Source: Streptomyces sp. A1136
Lineage (GTDB): Bacteria; Actinomycetota; Actinomycetes; Streptomycetales; Streptomycetaceae
Assembly (NCBI RefSeq): GCF_004795055.1
Contig: NZ_SSBJ01000052.1
Span: 1-39,835 of the forward strand
Direction: 5' to 3'
Length of the DNA: 39,835 nucleotides
Of this stretch, positions 25,267-33,394 are shown piece by piece. The notes under the pieces were generated by a model. The model was not told where the DNA came from, did not search any database, and saw only the letters and a program-made list of their open reading frames with translations. Positions within the stretch are counted from its first letter, which is position 1. Every line of letters starts with the position of its first letter. The position numbers were made by a program, and so were the translations under genes.

Positions 25267-26676
25267 TCAGGGGTGCTCGACCAGCGGGAGCAGTTCGCTC
25301 GCGGGGTGGGGGCGGGCGTGCTCGCGCTGGTCGAGTCCGAAGGTGGTGAAGGCGGTGCGGGTGGGCTGCGGGTAGGCCTCTTTGCCGGTGAGGGTGTTCA
25401 GGATGGCGGCGCTGCGCCAGGCCGCGAGGCCGAGGTCGGGGGCTCCGACGCCGTGGGTGTGGCGTTCGCCGTTCTGGACGAAGACGCTGCCGGTGACACT
25501 GGGGTCGAGGATCATCCGGTAGCGGTCGTCGATGCGGGGGCGGCCGGCGGAGTCCTTGCGGAGGTAGGGGTCGAGACCGGCGAGGAGGCTGGTGAGGGGG
25601 CGTTCGCGGTAGCCGGTGGCGAGGACGACGGCGTCGGTGGTCAGGCGGGAGCGGGTGCCCTGCTGGGTGTGTTCGAGGTGGAGTTCGACCTTGGTGGTGG
25701 CGACGCGGCCGGCGGTGCGGACGCTCACGCCGGGGGTGAGGACGGCGTCGGGCCAGCCGCCCTGGAGGGTGCGGCGGTAGAGCTCCTCGTGGATGGCGGC
25801 GATGGTGTCGGCGTCGATGCCTTTGTGGAGTTGCCACTGGGCGGGGACGAGTCGGTCGCGGACGGGTTCGGGCAGGGCGTGGAAGTAGCGGGTGTAGTCG
25901 GGGGTGAAGTGTTCCAGGCCGAGCTTGGAGTACTCCATGGGCGCGAAGGCGGGGGTACGGGCGAGCCAGGTGAGGCGTTCGCGGCCGGCGGGGCGGGCGC
26001 GGAGCAGGTCGAGGAAGACCTCGGCTCCGGACTGGCCCGATCCGATGACGGTGACGTGTTCGGCGCCGAGGACGCGTTCGCGGTTGTCGAGGTAGTCGCA
26101 GGAGTGGATGACGGGGACGGTCGGGGCTTCCGCGAGGGGGCGCAGGGGTTCGGGTACGTGGGGGGTGGTGCCGACGCCGAGTACGAGGTTGCGGGTGTAG
26201 GAGCGGCCGAGGGCCTCGGCCTCGCCGTCGGGGTCGAGTTGGGTGAAGTCGACCTCGAAGAGGTCGCGTTCGGGGTTCCAGCGGACGGCGTCGACCTGGT
26301 GGCCGAAGTGGAGTCCGGGCAGGCGCCCGGCGACCCAGCGGCAGTAGGCGTCGTATTCGGCGCGTTGGATGTGGAACCGCTCGGCGAAGTAGAAGGGGAA
26401 GAGCCGTTCCTTGTGCCGTAGGTAGTTGAGGAAGCTCCAGGGGCTGGTGGGATCGGCGAGGGTGACGAGGTCGGCGAGGAAGGGGACTTGGAGGGTGGCT
26501 CCGTCGATGAGGAGTCCGGGGTGCCAGCGGAAGTCCCTGCGCTGGTCGTAGAAGGCGGTGGCGAGTTCTCCGGTTCCTTGTCCGGGCAGGCCGTGGGCGA
26601 GGGCCGCGAGGGACAGGTTGAAGGGGCCGATGCCGATCCCTACGAGGTCATGGGGTGCTTCGGGTTGCGCGGTCAT
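25267..26676 (-). CDS. N-hydroxylating monooxygenase (SidA/IucD/DesB-like)
   Basis: 469 residues. FAD site G-I-G-I-G-P-F-N-L at 13-21, W-H-P-G-L-L-I-D-G-A-T-L-Q-V-P-F-L-A-D-L-V-T substrate/flavin segment, NADPH site V-I-G-S-G-Q-S-G-A-E-V-F (about 212-223), and the family-specific A-T-G-Y motif near residue 372. Members hydroxylate the terminal amine of lysine, ornithine or diamines for hydroxamate siderophores. Its ATG lies 29 bases inside the decarboxylase gene, so the two are translationally coupled; if the decarboxylase makes cadaverine, this enzyme would be the cadaverine N-hydroxylase (DesB role). No acyltransferase or siderophore synthetase follows; the next gene is convergent and unrelated. 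Confidence 0.88.
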   Translation of the reverse strand: MTAQPEAPHDLVGIGIGPFNLSLAALAHGLPGQGTGELATAFYDQRRDFRWHPGLLIDGATLQVPFLADLVTLADPTSPWSFLNYLRHKERLFPFYFAERFHIQRAEYDAYCRWVAGRLPGLHFGHQVDAVRWNPERDLFEVDFTQLDPDGEAEALGRSYTRNLVLGVGTTPHVPEPLRPLAEAPTVPVIHSCDYLDNRERVLGAEHVTVIGSGQSGAEVFLDLLRARPAGRERLTWLARTPAFAPMEYSKLGLEHFTPDYTRYFHALPEPVRDRLVPAQWQLHKGIDADTIAAIHEELYRRTLQGGWPDAVLTPGVSVRTAGRVATTKVELHLEHTQQGTRSRLTTDAVVLATGYRERPLTSLLAGLDPYLRKDSAGRPRIDDRYRMILDPSVTGSVFVQNGERHTHGVGAPDLGLAAWRSAAILNTLTGKEAYPQPTRTAFTTFGLDQREHARPHPASELLPLVEHP

Positions 26677-28087
26677 CGGTGGGTGCTGCCTTCCGGGAGG
26701 GTGACGGGGCCAGGAGGGTGACGAGGGCTTCCAGGTCCCGTTGCGTGGTGTGGGGGTTGAGCAGGGTGGCCTTGAGCCAGAGCCGGCCGTCGGCGGTGGC
26801 GCGGCCGAGTACGGCGGTGCCGTCGAGGAGGAGGGTGCGGCGCAGGGCCGCGAGCCGGTCGTCGTCCGTGGGGGTGGGGCGGAAGAGGACCGTGCTGATG
26901 GTGGGGCGCGCGTGGAGTTCGAAGCCGGGGTGGGCGTCGAGGAGGTCGGCGAGCCGGTGGGCTGCGGCGCAGGTGAGGTCGATGAGGTGGGCGAGTCCGT
27001 CGCGGCCCAGGGAGCGCAGGGTGGTGGCGATCTTGAGGGCGTCGGGGCGACGGGTGGTGCGCAGGGAGCGGCCGAGGAGGTCGGGGAGGCCGGCTTCGGT
27101 GTCGTCGGTGGCGTTGAGGTAGTCGGCCTGGTGGGCGAGGGGGGCGAGCAGGGCGCTGTCGGGGACGGCGAGGAGTCCTGCGGCGACGGGCTGCCAGCCG
27201 AGTTTGTGCAGGTCGAGGGTGATGGACTGGGCGCGGGAGAGGCCGTCGACCTTGGCGCGGTGGCGGGGGCTGAGGGCGAGGAGGCCTCCGTAGGCGGCGT
27301 CGATGTGGAGGTCGGCGCCGTGGCGGTGGCAGAGGTCGGCGAGGGGGCCGAGGGGGTCGATGAGGCCGGCGTCGGTGGTGCCCGCGGTGGCGGCGACGAG
27401 GACGGGGCCGGTGGTGCGGGTGAGGGCTTCGGCGAGGCGGGCGGGGTCGAGGGTCCCGGCGGGGGTGGGCAGGGCGGTGGCGGGAGGCAGTCCGAGGAGC
27501 CATGCGGCGCGCGGGATGGAGTGGTGGGCGTTGGCTCCGTGGAGGACGGTGAGCCCGGGTCCGTGGCGTTCGCGGGCCAGCAGGAGGGCGAGCTGGTTGG
27601 CTTCGGTGCCGCCGGTGGTGACGAGGGCGTCGGCGCCCGGGGTGTCGTAGAACTCCGCGGCGAGGGCGCGGGTGAGGAGCGCTTCGACGGCCGAGGCGGC
27701 GGGCGCCTGGTCCCAGGAGTCGAGGGAGGGGTTGAGGGCCGAGGCGGCGAGGTCGGCGGCGGCGGCGACGGCCAGCGGCGGGCAGTGCAGGTGGGCCGCG
27801 CACAGCGGGTCGGCGGGGTCGGCGGCGCCGGCGGCGAGGGTGTGGACGAGGGTGCGCAGGGCTTCGTGGTCGCCGGTGCCGTGGGCGGGGAGTACGTCGC
27901 CCAGTGCGGCCCGGACGTGGGCCGTGAGGGCTTCGGGCCCGCCGGCCGGGAGGGGGCCGCCGCGTTCTTTGGCTCCGGTGCGCAGCGCGTCGAGGACGGT
28001 GTCGAGCAGGGGCCGCAGGGCGTCGGCGCCGCCGGGGCCGCCGGCGAGCGGGGGCAGGGGCGGCGGGGTGCCGGGCGGGCTGGTCAT
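26648..28087 (-). CDS. PLP-dependent group II decarboxylase (DesA-like)
   Basis: 479 residues, near the length of Streptomyces lysine decarboxylase DesA. Visible: N-P-S-L-D-S-W-D-Q-A-P-A at 119-130, T-T-G-G-T-E-A-N at 157-164 (phosphate loop), H188-H189 stacking on PLP, H-I-D-A-A-Y-G-G with D263, and the Schiff-base K295 in L-D-L-H-K-L-G-W-Q-P. It should decarboxylate an amino acid; lysine (to cadaverine) or 2,4-diaminobutyrate are the likely choices given the neighbour. ATG at 28087 has AAGGA 8 bases upstream; the ORF is open 18 codons further. No iron box (TTAGGTTAGGCT-type) is visible upstream, unlike the desferrioxamine operon. Confidence 0.87.
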   Translation of the reverse strand: MTSPPGTPPPLPPLAGGPGGADALRPLLDTVLDALRTGAKERGGPLPAGGPEALTAHVRAALGDVLPAHGTGDHEALRTLVHTLAAGAADPADPLCAAHLHCPPLAVAAAADLAASALNPSLDSWDQAPAASAVEALLTRALAAEFYDTPGADALVTTGGTEANQLALLLARERHGPGLTVLHGANAHHSIPRAAWLLGLPPATALPTPAGTLDPARLAEALTRTTGPVLVAATAGTTDAGLIDPLGPLADLCHRHGADLHIDAAYGGLLALSPRHRAKVDGLSRAQSITLDLHKLGWQPVAAGLLAVPDSALLAPLAHQADYLNATDDTEAGLPDLLGRSLRTTRRPDALKIATTLRSLGRDGLAHLIDLTCAAAHRLADLLDAHPGFELHARPTISTVLFRPTPTDDDRLAALRRTLLLDGTAVLGRATADGRLWLKATLLNPHTTQRDLEALVTLLAPSPSRKAAPTDDRATRSTP

Positions 28088-28107
28088 CCGGGTGTCCTTA
28101 GGCGGTG

Positions 28108-28139
28108 GCTGGGCGGGGACAGCCGGGTCCCCGCCCAGC
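28108..28139 (-). terminator. 13-bp hairpin between pepN and the decarboxylase gene
   Basis: GCTGGGCGGGGAC (28108-28120) / GTCCCCGCCCAGC (28127-28139), perfect, 6-base loop, only 20 bases before the decarboxylase ATG. It may finish pepN transcription, or act as an attenuator in the decarboxylase leader. Confidence 0.6.
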
Positions 28140-28186
28140 ACAACGATCAGACCCGAATGGGGTAACCGCCGGGGTTTGTCGGATTG

Positions 28187-28248
28187 CCCCGTACGGGTGG
28201 GGTGTACGGCCGGTTGTTCGACCGGCGGTACGCCCCGCCCGTGTGGGG
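28187..28248 (-). terminator. Long 27-bp imperfect hairpin downstream of pepN
   Basis: Arms 28187-28213 and 28222-28248 pair over 27 positions with 22 Watson-Crick matches, several of the rest being G-U when read as RNA, around an 8-base loop. It begins 15 bases after the pepN stop on the minus strand and is much longer than a usual terminator. Confidence 0.65.
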
Positions 28249-28262
28249 TGCCCGGCGGTGTG

Positions 28263-30794
28263 TCAGCCCGCGGCGCGCACGCGCAGGGCGCGGGCGAGGT
28301 CGTCGAGCTGGTCGACGAGCTTGCGCCGCAGCAACGGGATGAGTTCGGGGTCTTCGAGGCAGGCGCGCCCGGCCCGCAGGTTGTCCTCGTCGACGGCGTG
28401 GGCGGGGAAGGCCCAGCGGCCGGCGGCGTCGCCGATGGCGGGTCCGCGGCGGGCGGCGACCGCGACGGCCTCGGGGTAGTAGCGCTGGACGTAGCCCCGG
28501 AGGAGGTCGCTCTGTTCGGGCTGCCAGAAGCCCTGGGCGGTGGCGCTGAACAGGTAGTTGGACAGCGTGTCGTCGTGGAAGAGCCGGTTCCAGGCGGCTT
28601 CCTTCGCCTCGGTGGTCGGCAGTGCGGCGCGGCAGCGGGCGGCGCCTTCCTCGCCGGTGGCGGTGGGGTCGGCGGCGAGGGCGGCGGCGATCTCGGCCTC
28701 GTCGACGGCGCCGAGCACGGAGAGCCGGGCGAGGATGCGCCAGCGCAGCTCGGGGTCGAGTTCGGGACCGCCGGGCACGGTGCCGTCGGCGAGCCAGCCG
28801 GCGAGGGTGTCGGGCTGGGTGGCGCTGTCGATGTGGACGCGTACGGCGGCCAGGCGCAGGCCGGGGTCGGAGCCGTCCTCGGTGCGGCGCATGAGGGCGC
28901 GGGCGGTGTCGGTGATGGTGGCGAGGGCGGCGGTGCGCCGGCCGGGGGCGACGTAGCGGGCGGCGATGTGGGTGCGGGCGAAGGCCAGTACGCCCTGGAC
29001 GATGGCGAGGTCCTGCTCGGCGGGCAGGTGCGCGCGGGCGGTCTCCAGGTAGGCCTCGGGTTCCAGTTCGCCGTCGCGGACCATGTCGCGCAGCGCGTTC
29101 CAGACGACGGTGCGGGTGAGCGGGTCGGGGAGGGCCGACAGTTCGCGCAGGGCGGTTTCGACGGAGCCGGCGTCGAGGCGGACCTTGGCGTAGCCGAGGT
29201 CGCCGTCGTTGAGGAGGAGCAGGGCGGGACGGGGGCCGCCGACGGAGAGGACCTCGTCGGTGGGGACGTCGAGGGCGAGGCGTTCGCGCAGTTCCAGGCC
29301 GTGGCCGGCCGGGTCGTGGTCGTAGAGGCCGACGCCGATGTGGTGCGGGCGGCTGCCGTGGTGGTCGACGGTGAGGGTCCAGCCGGGGTGCCCTTCGCCG
29401 GTGTGGGAGTCCTCGACGCGGGGGGTGAGGGTGTCGACGCCGGTGGTGCGCAGCCAGACGTCGGCCCAGGCGTGGACGTCGCGTTCGGTGTGGGCGGCGA
29501 GGGAGTCGACGAAGTCGGCGAGGGACGCGTTGGCGAACTTGTGGCGGTTGAAGTGGGTGTTGATGCCGGCGAGGAAGTCCTTCTCGCCGAGCCAGGCCAC
29601 GAGTTGGCGGAGCGCGGAGGCGCCCTTGGCGTAGGAGATGCCGTCGAAGTTGAGGAGGGCGGAGGCGGTGTCGGGGACGGCGTCGGGGGCGACGGGGTGG
29701 GTGGAGGGCCGCTGGTCGGCGTCGTAGCCCCAGGGCTTGCGTTCCATGCCGAACTCGGTCCAGGTGCCGGTGAAGCGGGTGGCTTCGACGAGGGTCTGGT
29801 AGCCCATGTACTCGGCGAAGGACTCGTTCAGCCAGATGTCGTCCCACCAGCGCAGGGTGACGAGGTCGCCGAACCACATGTGTGCCATCTCGTGGGCGAT
29901 GACCATGGCGCGGCGCTGGCGTTCGGTGTCGGTGACGGCGGAGCGGAAGACGAATTCGTCGCGGAAGGTGACGAGGCCCGGGTTCTCCATGGCGCCCGCG
30001 TTGAATTCGGGGACGAAGGCCTGGTCGTAGGAGTCGAAGGGGTACGGCTCGGCGAACTTCTCGTGGTAGCGGTCGAAGCAGTCCTTGGTGACGGACAGGA
30101 TCTCCTCGGCGTCGGCGTCGAGGTAGGGGGCCAGGGAGCGCCGGCAGTGGAGGGCGAAGGGCAGTCCGGCGTGGTCGGTGCGGACGCTGTGCCAGGGGCC
30201 GGCGGCGATGGCGGCGAGGTAGGTGGAGATGACGGGGGTGGGTGCGGAGGTCCAGATCCCGGCGCCGTCGCCCGAGGGGGATCCCGTGCGGTCGCCGGTG
30301 CGGGTGGTGATGCCGTTGGCGAGGACGTACCAGTGGGACGGCGCGGTGACGGTGAACTCGAAGACGGCCTTGAGGTCGGGCTGGTCGAAGGCGGGGAAGA
30401 CGCGCTGGACGTCGTCCATGAACATCTGGGTGTAGACGTACGCCTCTCCGTCCTCGGGGTCGGTGAAGCGGTGCAGGCCCTCGCCGGTGCGGGAATAGCG
30501 CATGCGGGTGTCGAGGCGCAGTTCGTGGGCGCCTTCGGCCAGGCCGGTGAGCGGGAGGCGGTTGCCGCTGAGGGTGGCGGGGTCCAGGGGGCGGCCGTCG
30601 AGTTCGACGGAGCGCAGTTCGTCGGGTTTCAGCTCCAGGAACGTGTCACAGGCGGTGCGGGCGGTGAACCGGATGACGGTCGCGGAGTCGAAGGTCTCCT
30701 CGCCGGTGGTGAGGTCGAGGGTGACGCCGTAGTGGTGGACGTCGAGGAGCTGGGCCCGGAGCTGCGCTTCGTCGCGCGTCAGTGCGGATGACAT
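28263..30794 (-). CDS. pepN: Aminopeptidase N (M1 family)
   Basis: 843 residues, the size of Streptomyces PepN. G-A-M-E-N exopeptidase motif (in N-A-G-A-M-E-N-P-G), zinc site H-E-M-A-H-M-W-F-G-D with the third ligand Glu in N-E-S-F-A-E-Y, and a C-terminal ERAP1_C-like helical domain. It removes N-terminal residues from peptides in the cytoplasm. The frame stays open for some 600 codons upstream through the neighbouring genes, which is only high-G+C shadow. ATG at 30794 (M-S-S-A-L-T-R-D-E-A) is used; another ATG three codons earlier (30803) is possible and neither has a good ribosome site. It lies 41 bases after the chorismate mutase gene, probably in the same transcript. Confidence 0.93.
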   Translation of the reverse strand: MSSALTRDEAQLRAQLLDVHHYGVTLDLTTGEETFDSATVIRFTARTACDTFLELKPDELRSVELDGRPLDPATLSGNRLPLTGLAEGAHELRLDTRMRYSRTGEGLHRFTDPEDGEAYVYTQMFMDDVQRVFPAFDQPDLKAVFEFTVTAPSHWYVLANGITTRTGDRTGSPSGDGAGIWTSAPTPVISTYLAAIAAGPWHSVRTDHAGLPFALHCRRSLAPYLDADAEEILSVTKDCFDRYHEKFAEPYPFDSYDQAFVPEFNAGAMENPGLVTFRDEFVFRSAVTDTERQRRAMVIAHEMAHMWFGDLVTLRWWDDIWLNESFAEYMGYQTLVEATRFTGTWTEFGMERKPWGYDADQRPSTHPVAPDAVPDTASALLNFDGISYAKGASALRQLVAWLGEKDFLAGINTHFNRHKFANASLADFVDSLAAHTERDVHAWADVWLRTTGVDTLTPRVEDSHTGEGHPGWTLTVDHHGSRPHHIGVGLYDHDPAGHGLELRERLALDVPTDEVLSVGGPRPALLLLNDGDLGYAKVRLDAGSVETALRELSALPDPLTRTVVWNALRDMVRDGELEPEAYLETARAHLPAEQDLAIVQGVLAFARTHIAARYVAPGRRTAALATITDTARALMRRTEDGSDPGLRLAAVRVHIDSATQPDTLAGWLADGTVPGGPELDPELRWRILARLSVLGAVDEAEIAAALAADPTATGEEGAARCRAALPTTEAKEAAWNRLFHDDTLSNYLFSATAQGFWQPEQSDLLRGYVQRYYPEAVAVAARRGPAIGDAAGRWAFPAHAVDEDNLRAGRACLEDPELIPLLRRKLVDQLDDLARALRVRAAG

Positions 30795-30835
30795 GGGGCC
30801 CATGCTGCCGGAAACGGCGCCCGGGCCCCAGGGGT

Positions 30836-31168
30836 CTACTCTTCGCCCGCAGCGATCGTCTCGTGGTGCCGGATGACCTCGGCGATGATGAAGTTGAGGA
30901 GTTTTTCCGCGAAGGCCGGATCGAGTTTGGCGTTCTCGGCGAGCTGGCGCAGGCGGGCGATCTGGCTGGCCTCGCGGCTCGGGTCCGCGGGGGGCAGCTG
31001 GTGGCGGGCCTTGAGGTGGCCGACCTGCTGGGTGCATTTGAAGCGCTCGGCGAGCATGTGGACCACGGCCGCGTCGATGTTGTCGATGCTGTCCCTGAGG
31101 CGGGCCAGTTCGGCGGTGACGTCCTCGCCGGTCGTCTCGCCGGTCTCGTCGGTGTCGCTGGTGTTCAT
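30836..31168 (-). CDS. Chorismate mutase (AroQ type)
   Basis: 110 residues, an all-helical monofunctional AroQ-type chorismate mutase: L-R-D-S-I-D-N-I-D-A-A-V-V-H-M-L-A-E-R-F (helix 1 with active-site Arg), V-G-H-L-K-A-R-H (Lys), and an E-A-S-Q-I-A-R-L-R-Q-L-A segment before the last helix ending I-I-A-E-V-I-R-H-H-E. It converts chorismate to prephenate for Phe and Tyr synthesis in the cytoplasm. No export signal. ATG at 31168 lies 8 bases after TATTCT and lacks a clear ribosome site. Confidence 0.88.
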   Translation of the reverse strand: MNTSDTDETGETTGEDVTAELARLRDSIDNIDAAVVHMLAERFKCTQQVGHLKARHQLPPADPSREASQIARLRQLAENAKLDPAFAEKLLNFIIAEVIRHHETIAAGEE

Positions 31169-31176
31169 GGTCCCCG

Positions 31177-31182
31177 AGAATA
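31177..31182 (-). promoter_or_regulatory. Probable -10 of chorismate mutase gene
   Basis: TATTCT (31182 down to 31177), 8 bases before the ATG: close to a leaderless arrangement. No convincing -35. Confidence 0.4.
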
Positions 31183-31330
31183 CGTGGCTCGGGCGGCTCT
31201 TCCGCTGGTCGGCCGGACAGTGAGACGGGACCCGGGGGCGGGTGACGGTGGGGATGCGGGCGGTGACGCGTGGGTGGGGTCGGGCGGGGTGCCGGTGGTG
31301 GCGGGCGGGGTGCGGGAGGGGAGGCGGAGG

Positions 31331-31390
31331 CCTCGGCCCTCCGGTCCGGAAGGGCCCGGGGGGCCGGTCCGGTGGGCCGGAAGGCCGAGG
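31331..31390 (-). terminator. Terminator-like hairpin after sprT
   Basis: CCTCGGCCCTCCGG (31331-31344) / CCGGAAGGCCGAGG (31377-31390): 14 bp with one mismatch; the 32-base loop is itself G+C-rich and self-complementary. It starts 6 bases beyond the sprT stop. Confidence 0.65.
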
Positions 31391-31396
31391 GGGGCG

Positions 31397-32179
31397 TCAC
31401 AGTCCCGCGGCGGCGGCCCTGATGTCCGCGGCGAAGGTCGAGACCTCCGTGTACACGCCCGGGTAGCCGGGCCGGGCGCAGCCTTCGCCCCAGCTGACTA
31501 TGCCGACCTGGATCCAGGCGTTCGTGTCGTCCCGGCGGAACATCGGGCCGCCGGAGTCGCCCTGGCAGGTGTCGACGCCGCCCTGGTCGAAGCCGGCGCA
31601 GATCTCGTCGCCGGGTACGAGGTCGCTGCCGTAGGCGCTCTGGCAGGCGGCGTCGGAGACGAAGGGGACGGTGGCTTTGAGCAGGTACCGCTGCTGGCTG
31701 CCGCCTTCGCGGGCGGCGCCCCAGCCGGCGATGGTGAAGGTGCCGTTGTCGTAGGCCTTCGTGTCGGCGATCTTGAGGGTGGGCAGGTTGATGGGCTTGG
31801 CGAGCTTGATGAGCGCCCAGTCCTTGCCGGAGCCGTTGTAGCCCGGGGCCTGGAGCACCTTGGTGGACTTGACCTTCGTGGCGCCGGAGCTGTTGAGGTC
31901 GACGACTCCGGCGGTTGCGGTGATGGAGGTGTTGTTGCCGGAGCCGTTCACGCAGTGGGCGGCGGTGAGGACGATCTGCTGGGTGTAGAGGGCGCCGCCG
32001 CAGCCCATGGAGAGGCGGACCATGAACGGGAACTCGCCCTGCGCGGCCCGCGTTCCACCGACGACGGGGGTCGGGGAGGCGGTGGCGGAACCGGGCTGGA
32101 GGCTGACGGCCGCGAGAGCGACCGCACCGACGGCCAGGGTGCGCTTGAGGAAGGTGGCAAGGGTGGACACAGTCGACAC
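31397..32179 (-). CDS. sprT: Secreted trypsin-like serine protease (SprT homologue)
   Basis: 260 residues (S. griseus trypsin precursor is about 259). Signal peptide to about residue 35, short propeptide, mature enzyme from V-V-G-G-T-R-A-A-Q-G-E-F-P-F at 39. Catalytic triad H75 (T-A-A-H-C), D120 (K-D-W-A-L-I-K-L) and S209 (C-Q-G-D-S-G-G-P); D203 at the S1 pocket base gives Arg/Lys specificity. Six Cys for three disulfides. GTG at 32179 has GAAAGG 4 bases upstream; the ORF is open 20 codons further and a GTG three codons later is also possible. In S. griseus such proteases are controlled by AdpA; I did not see a clear AdpA box. The upstream region holds a short dyad GTGTC-CAT-GACAC at 32227-32239. 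Confidence 0.93.
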   Translation of the reverse strand: MSTVSTLATFLKRTLAVGAVALAAVSLQPGSATASPTPVVGGTRAAQGEFPFMVRLSMGCGGALYTQQIVLTAAHCVNGSGNNTSITATAGVVDLNSSGATKVKSTKVLQAPGYNGSGKDWALIKLAKPINLPTLKIADTKAYDNGTFTIAGWGAAREGGSQQRYLLKATVPFVSDAACQSAYGSDLVPGDEICAGFDQGGVDTCQGDSGGPMFRRDDTNAWIQVGIVSWGEGCARPGYPGVYTEVSTFAADIRAAAAGL

Positions 32180-32362
32180 ACTGCCTTTCGTGGGGGGTTG
32201 GGCCGTGCGCGTCACTGGGTGATGACGTGTCCATGACACTGCTACTCCCGGGGGCCGACAAGTACGCGTTTTCGGACACCTCGCGACGTCGGCCGACGAC
32301 GGTCGGCCCGCGAGAGTGCGACACGCGAGAGGGCGGCCCGCGAGGGTCGGCCGACGGGGGCG

Positions 32363-33217
32363 TCAGCCGAGGAAGAAGTCCGTCGCCAGGCGCCGGAAGT
32401 CCTCGGCCGCCTCGTCCTGGACCAGGTGGCCGCAGCGCGGGAAGACGTGGAGCCGGGCGTCGGGGAGGGTCTTGAGCGCGACGAACGCCCCGTCGACCGG
32501 GGTGACGCGGTCCTCGCGGCCCCAGGTCAGCAGCACCGGGCAGCCGATGCGGTGGGCCTCGCGCCACAACAGCGAACCCTCCGGCCACCTGGCGAACGAG
32601 GCCGCCATCCGGGCGGCGCCCAGCCTGGCCCGCTCCTCCACCGCCGGCGCGTAACGCTCCTCGACGAGGGCGTCGGTGACGCGCGACGGATCGTGCACCA
32701 AGGTGGTGAGGAAGGCCCGCATCTGCTCGCGGGTGGGTGCGGCCGACTCCCCGAACTCGATGAGCCGGCGCAAGCCCTCGGTGGGAGCCGGGGAGAAGAG
32801 GTTGAGGGAGAGGCCCGCCGGGGCGCTGAGCAGCAGCTTGGTCGCGCGTGCGGGGTGGTCGAGGGCGATCCGGGCGGCGACGCCGCCGCCGAGCGAGGTC
32901 CCTAGGAAGTGGGCCCGGGGTATGTCCAGTTCGTCCAGGAGGGCGATGACGGCCCGCGCGCTGTACGAGAAGTAGTCGCAGTCGGGTTCCGGCAGTTCGG
33001 AGCGGCTGTAACCGGGCTGGTCCACGATCAGCGTGCGGAAGCGCCCGGCGAAGTGGGGCAGGTTGTCGGCGAAGTTCCCCCAGCCGGAGGCGCCGGGGCC
33101 GCCGCCGTGCAGCATGACGAGTGCGGGGCCGTCGGCGGGGCCGGCCTCGTGGTAGTGGAGGCTGAGCGGACCGGCCTGGGCGGTGCGCGAGGTGTTCTCG
33201 TACGAGTGAATCGACAT
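32363..33217 (-). CDS. HsaD-like C-C bond hydrolase (alpha/beta hydrolase)
   Basis: 284 residues. Oxyanion loop M-L-H-G-G-G-P-G-A-S-G-W at 35-46, nucleophile S108 in G-T-S-L-G-G-G, acid D236 in W-G-R-E-D-R-V, base H264 in C-G-H-L-V-Q. The whole chain follows meta-cleavage-product hydrolases, especially HsaD (G-L-S-L-N-L-F, P-T-E-G, L-W-R-E, V-D-G-A-F-V-A-L-K-T), which splits the seco-steroid 4,9-DSHA in ring A/B steroid degradation; BphD/MhpC-type aromatic substrates remain possible. It lies downstream of two SDR genes of the ipd cluster, 177 bases after the first. ATG at 33217 agrees with family starts, but its ribosome site is weak. Confidence 0.85.
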   Translation of the reverse strand: MSIHSYENTSRTAQAGPLSLHYHEAGPADGPALVMLHGGGPGASGWGNFADNLPHFAGRFRTLIVDQPGYSRSELPEPDCDYFSYSARAVIALLDELDIPRAHFLGTSLGGGVAARIALDHPARATKLLLSAPAGLSLNLFSPAPTEGLRRLIEFGESAAPTREQMRAFLTTLVHDPSRVTDALVEERYAPAVEERARLGAARMAASFARWPEGSLLWREAHRIGCPVLLTWGREDRVTPVDGAFVALKTLPDARLHVFPRCGHLVQDEAAEDFRRLATDFFLG

Positions 33218-33394
33218 GATCAAAGCATCACCGACGGGATGTCGGGTCCAGGATGGTTCAGCGGAGATGCGTAGCGGGTAGTCATATCCCAACGCACGCA
33301 CGAAGCTTCCGGTCCCGACCCCTCGCCAGGGGGCCGGGCCCGAGGCGCGTTCGCGGCCCTACCCCGGAGCCCGGCGCTCTCCTTCTCCCGTGCC

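Noticed and set aside
28088..28262. Search for a DmdR/IdeR iron box before the DesA-like gene.
   Set aside because: Only an isolated TTAGG at 28099-28103 region was found, not the 19-bp dyad.
27672..30791. Plus-strand open frame of 1039 codons opposite pepN and the decarboxylase gene.
   Set aside because: Val/Gly/Ala-rich mirror of real genes, no ribosome site, no recognisable domain.
32180..32362. Search for an AdpA site (TGGCSNGWWY) before sprT.
   Set aside because: No convincing match on either strand.
30803..32588. The pepN frame stays open upstream through chorismate mutase and sprT.
   Set aside because: Those genes are clearly coding in another frame; the extension reads as Arg/Pro noise typical of high-G+C DNA.
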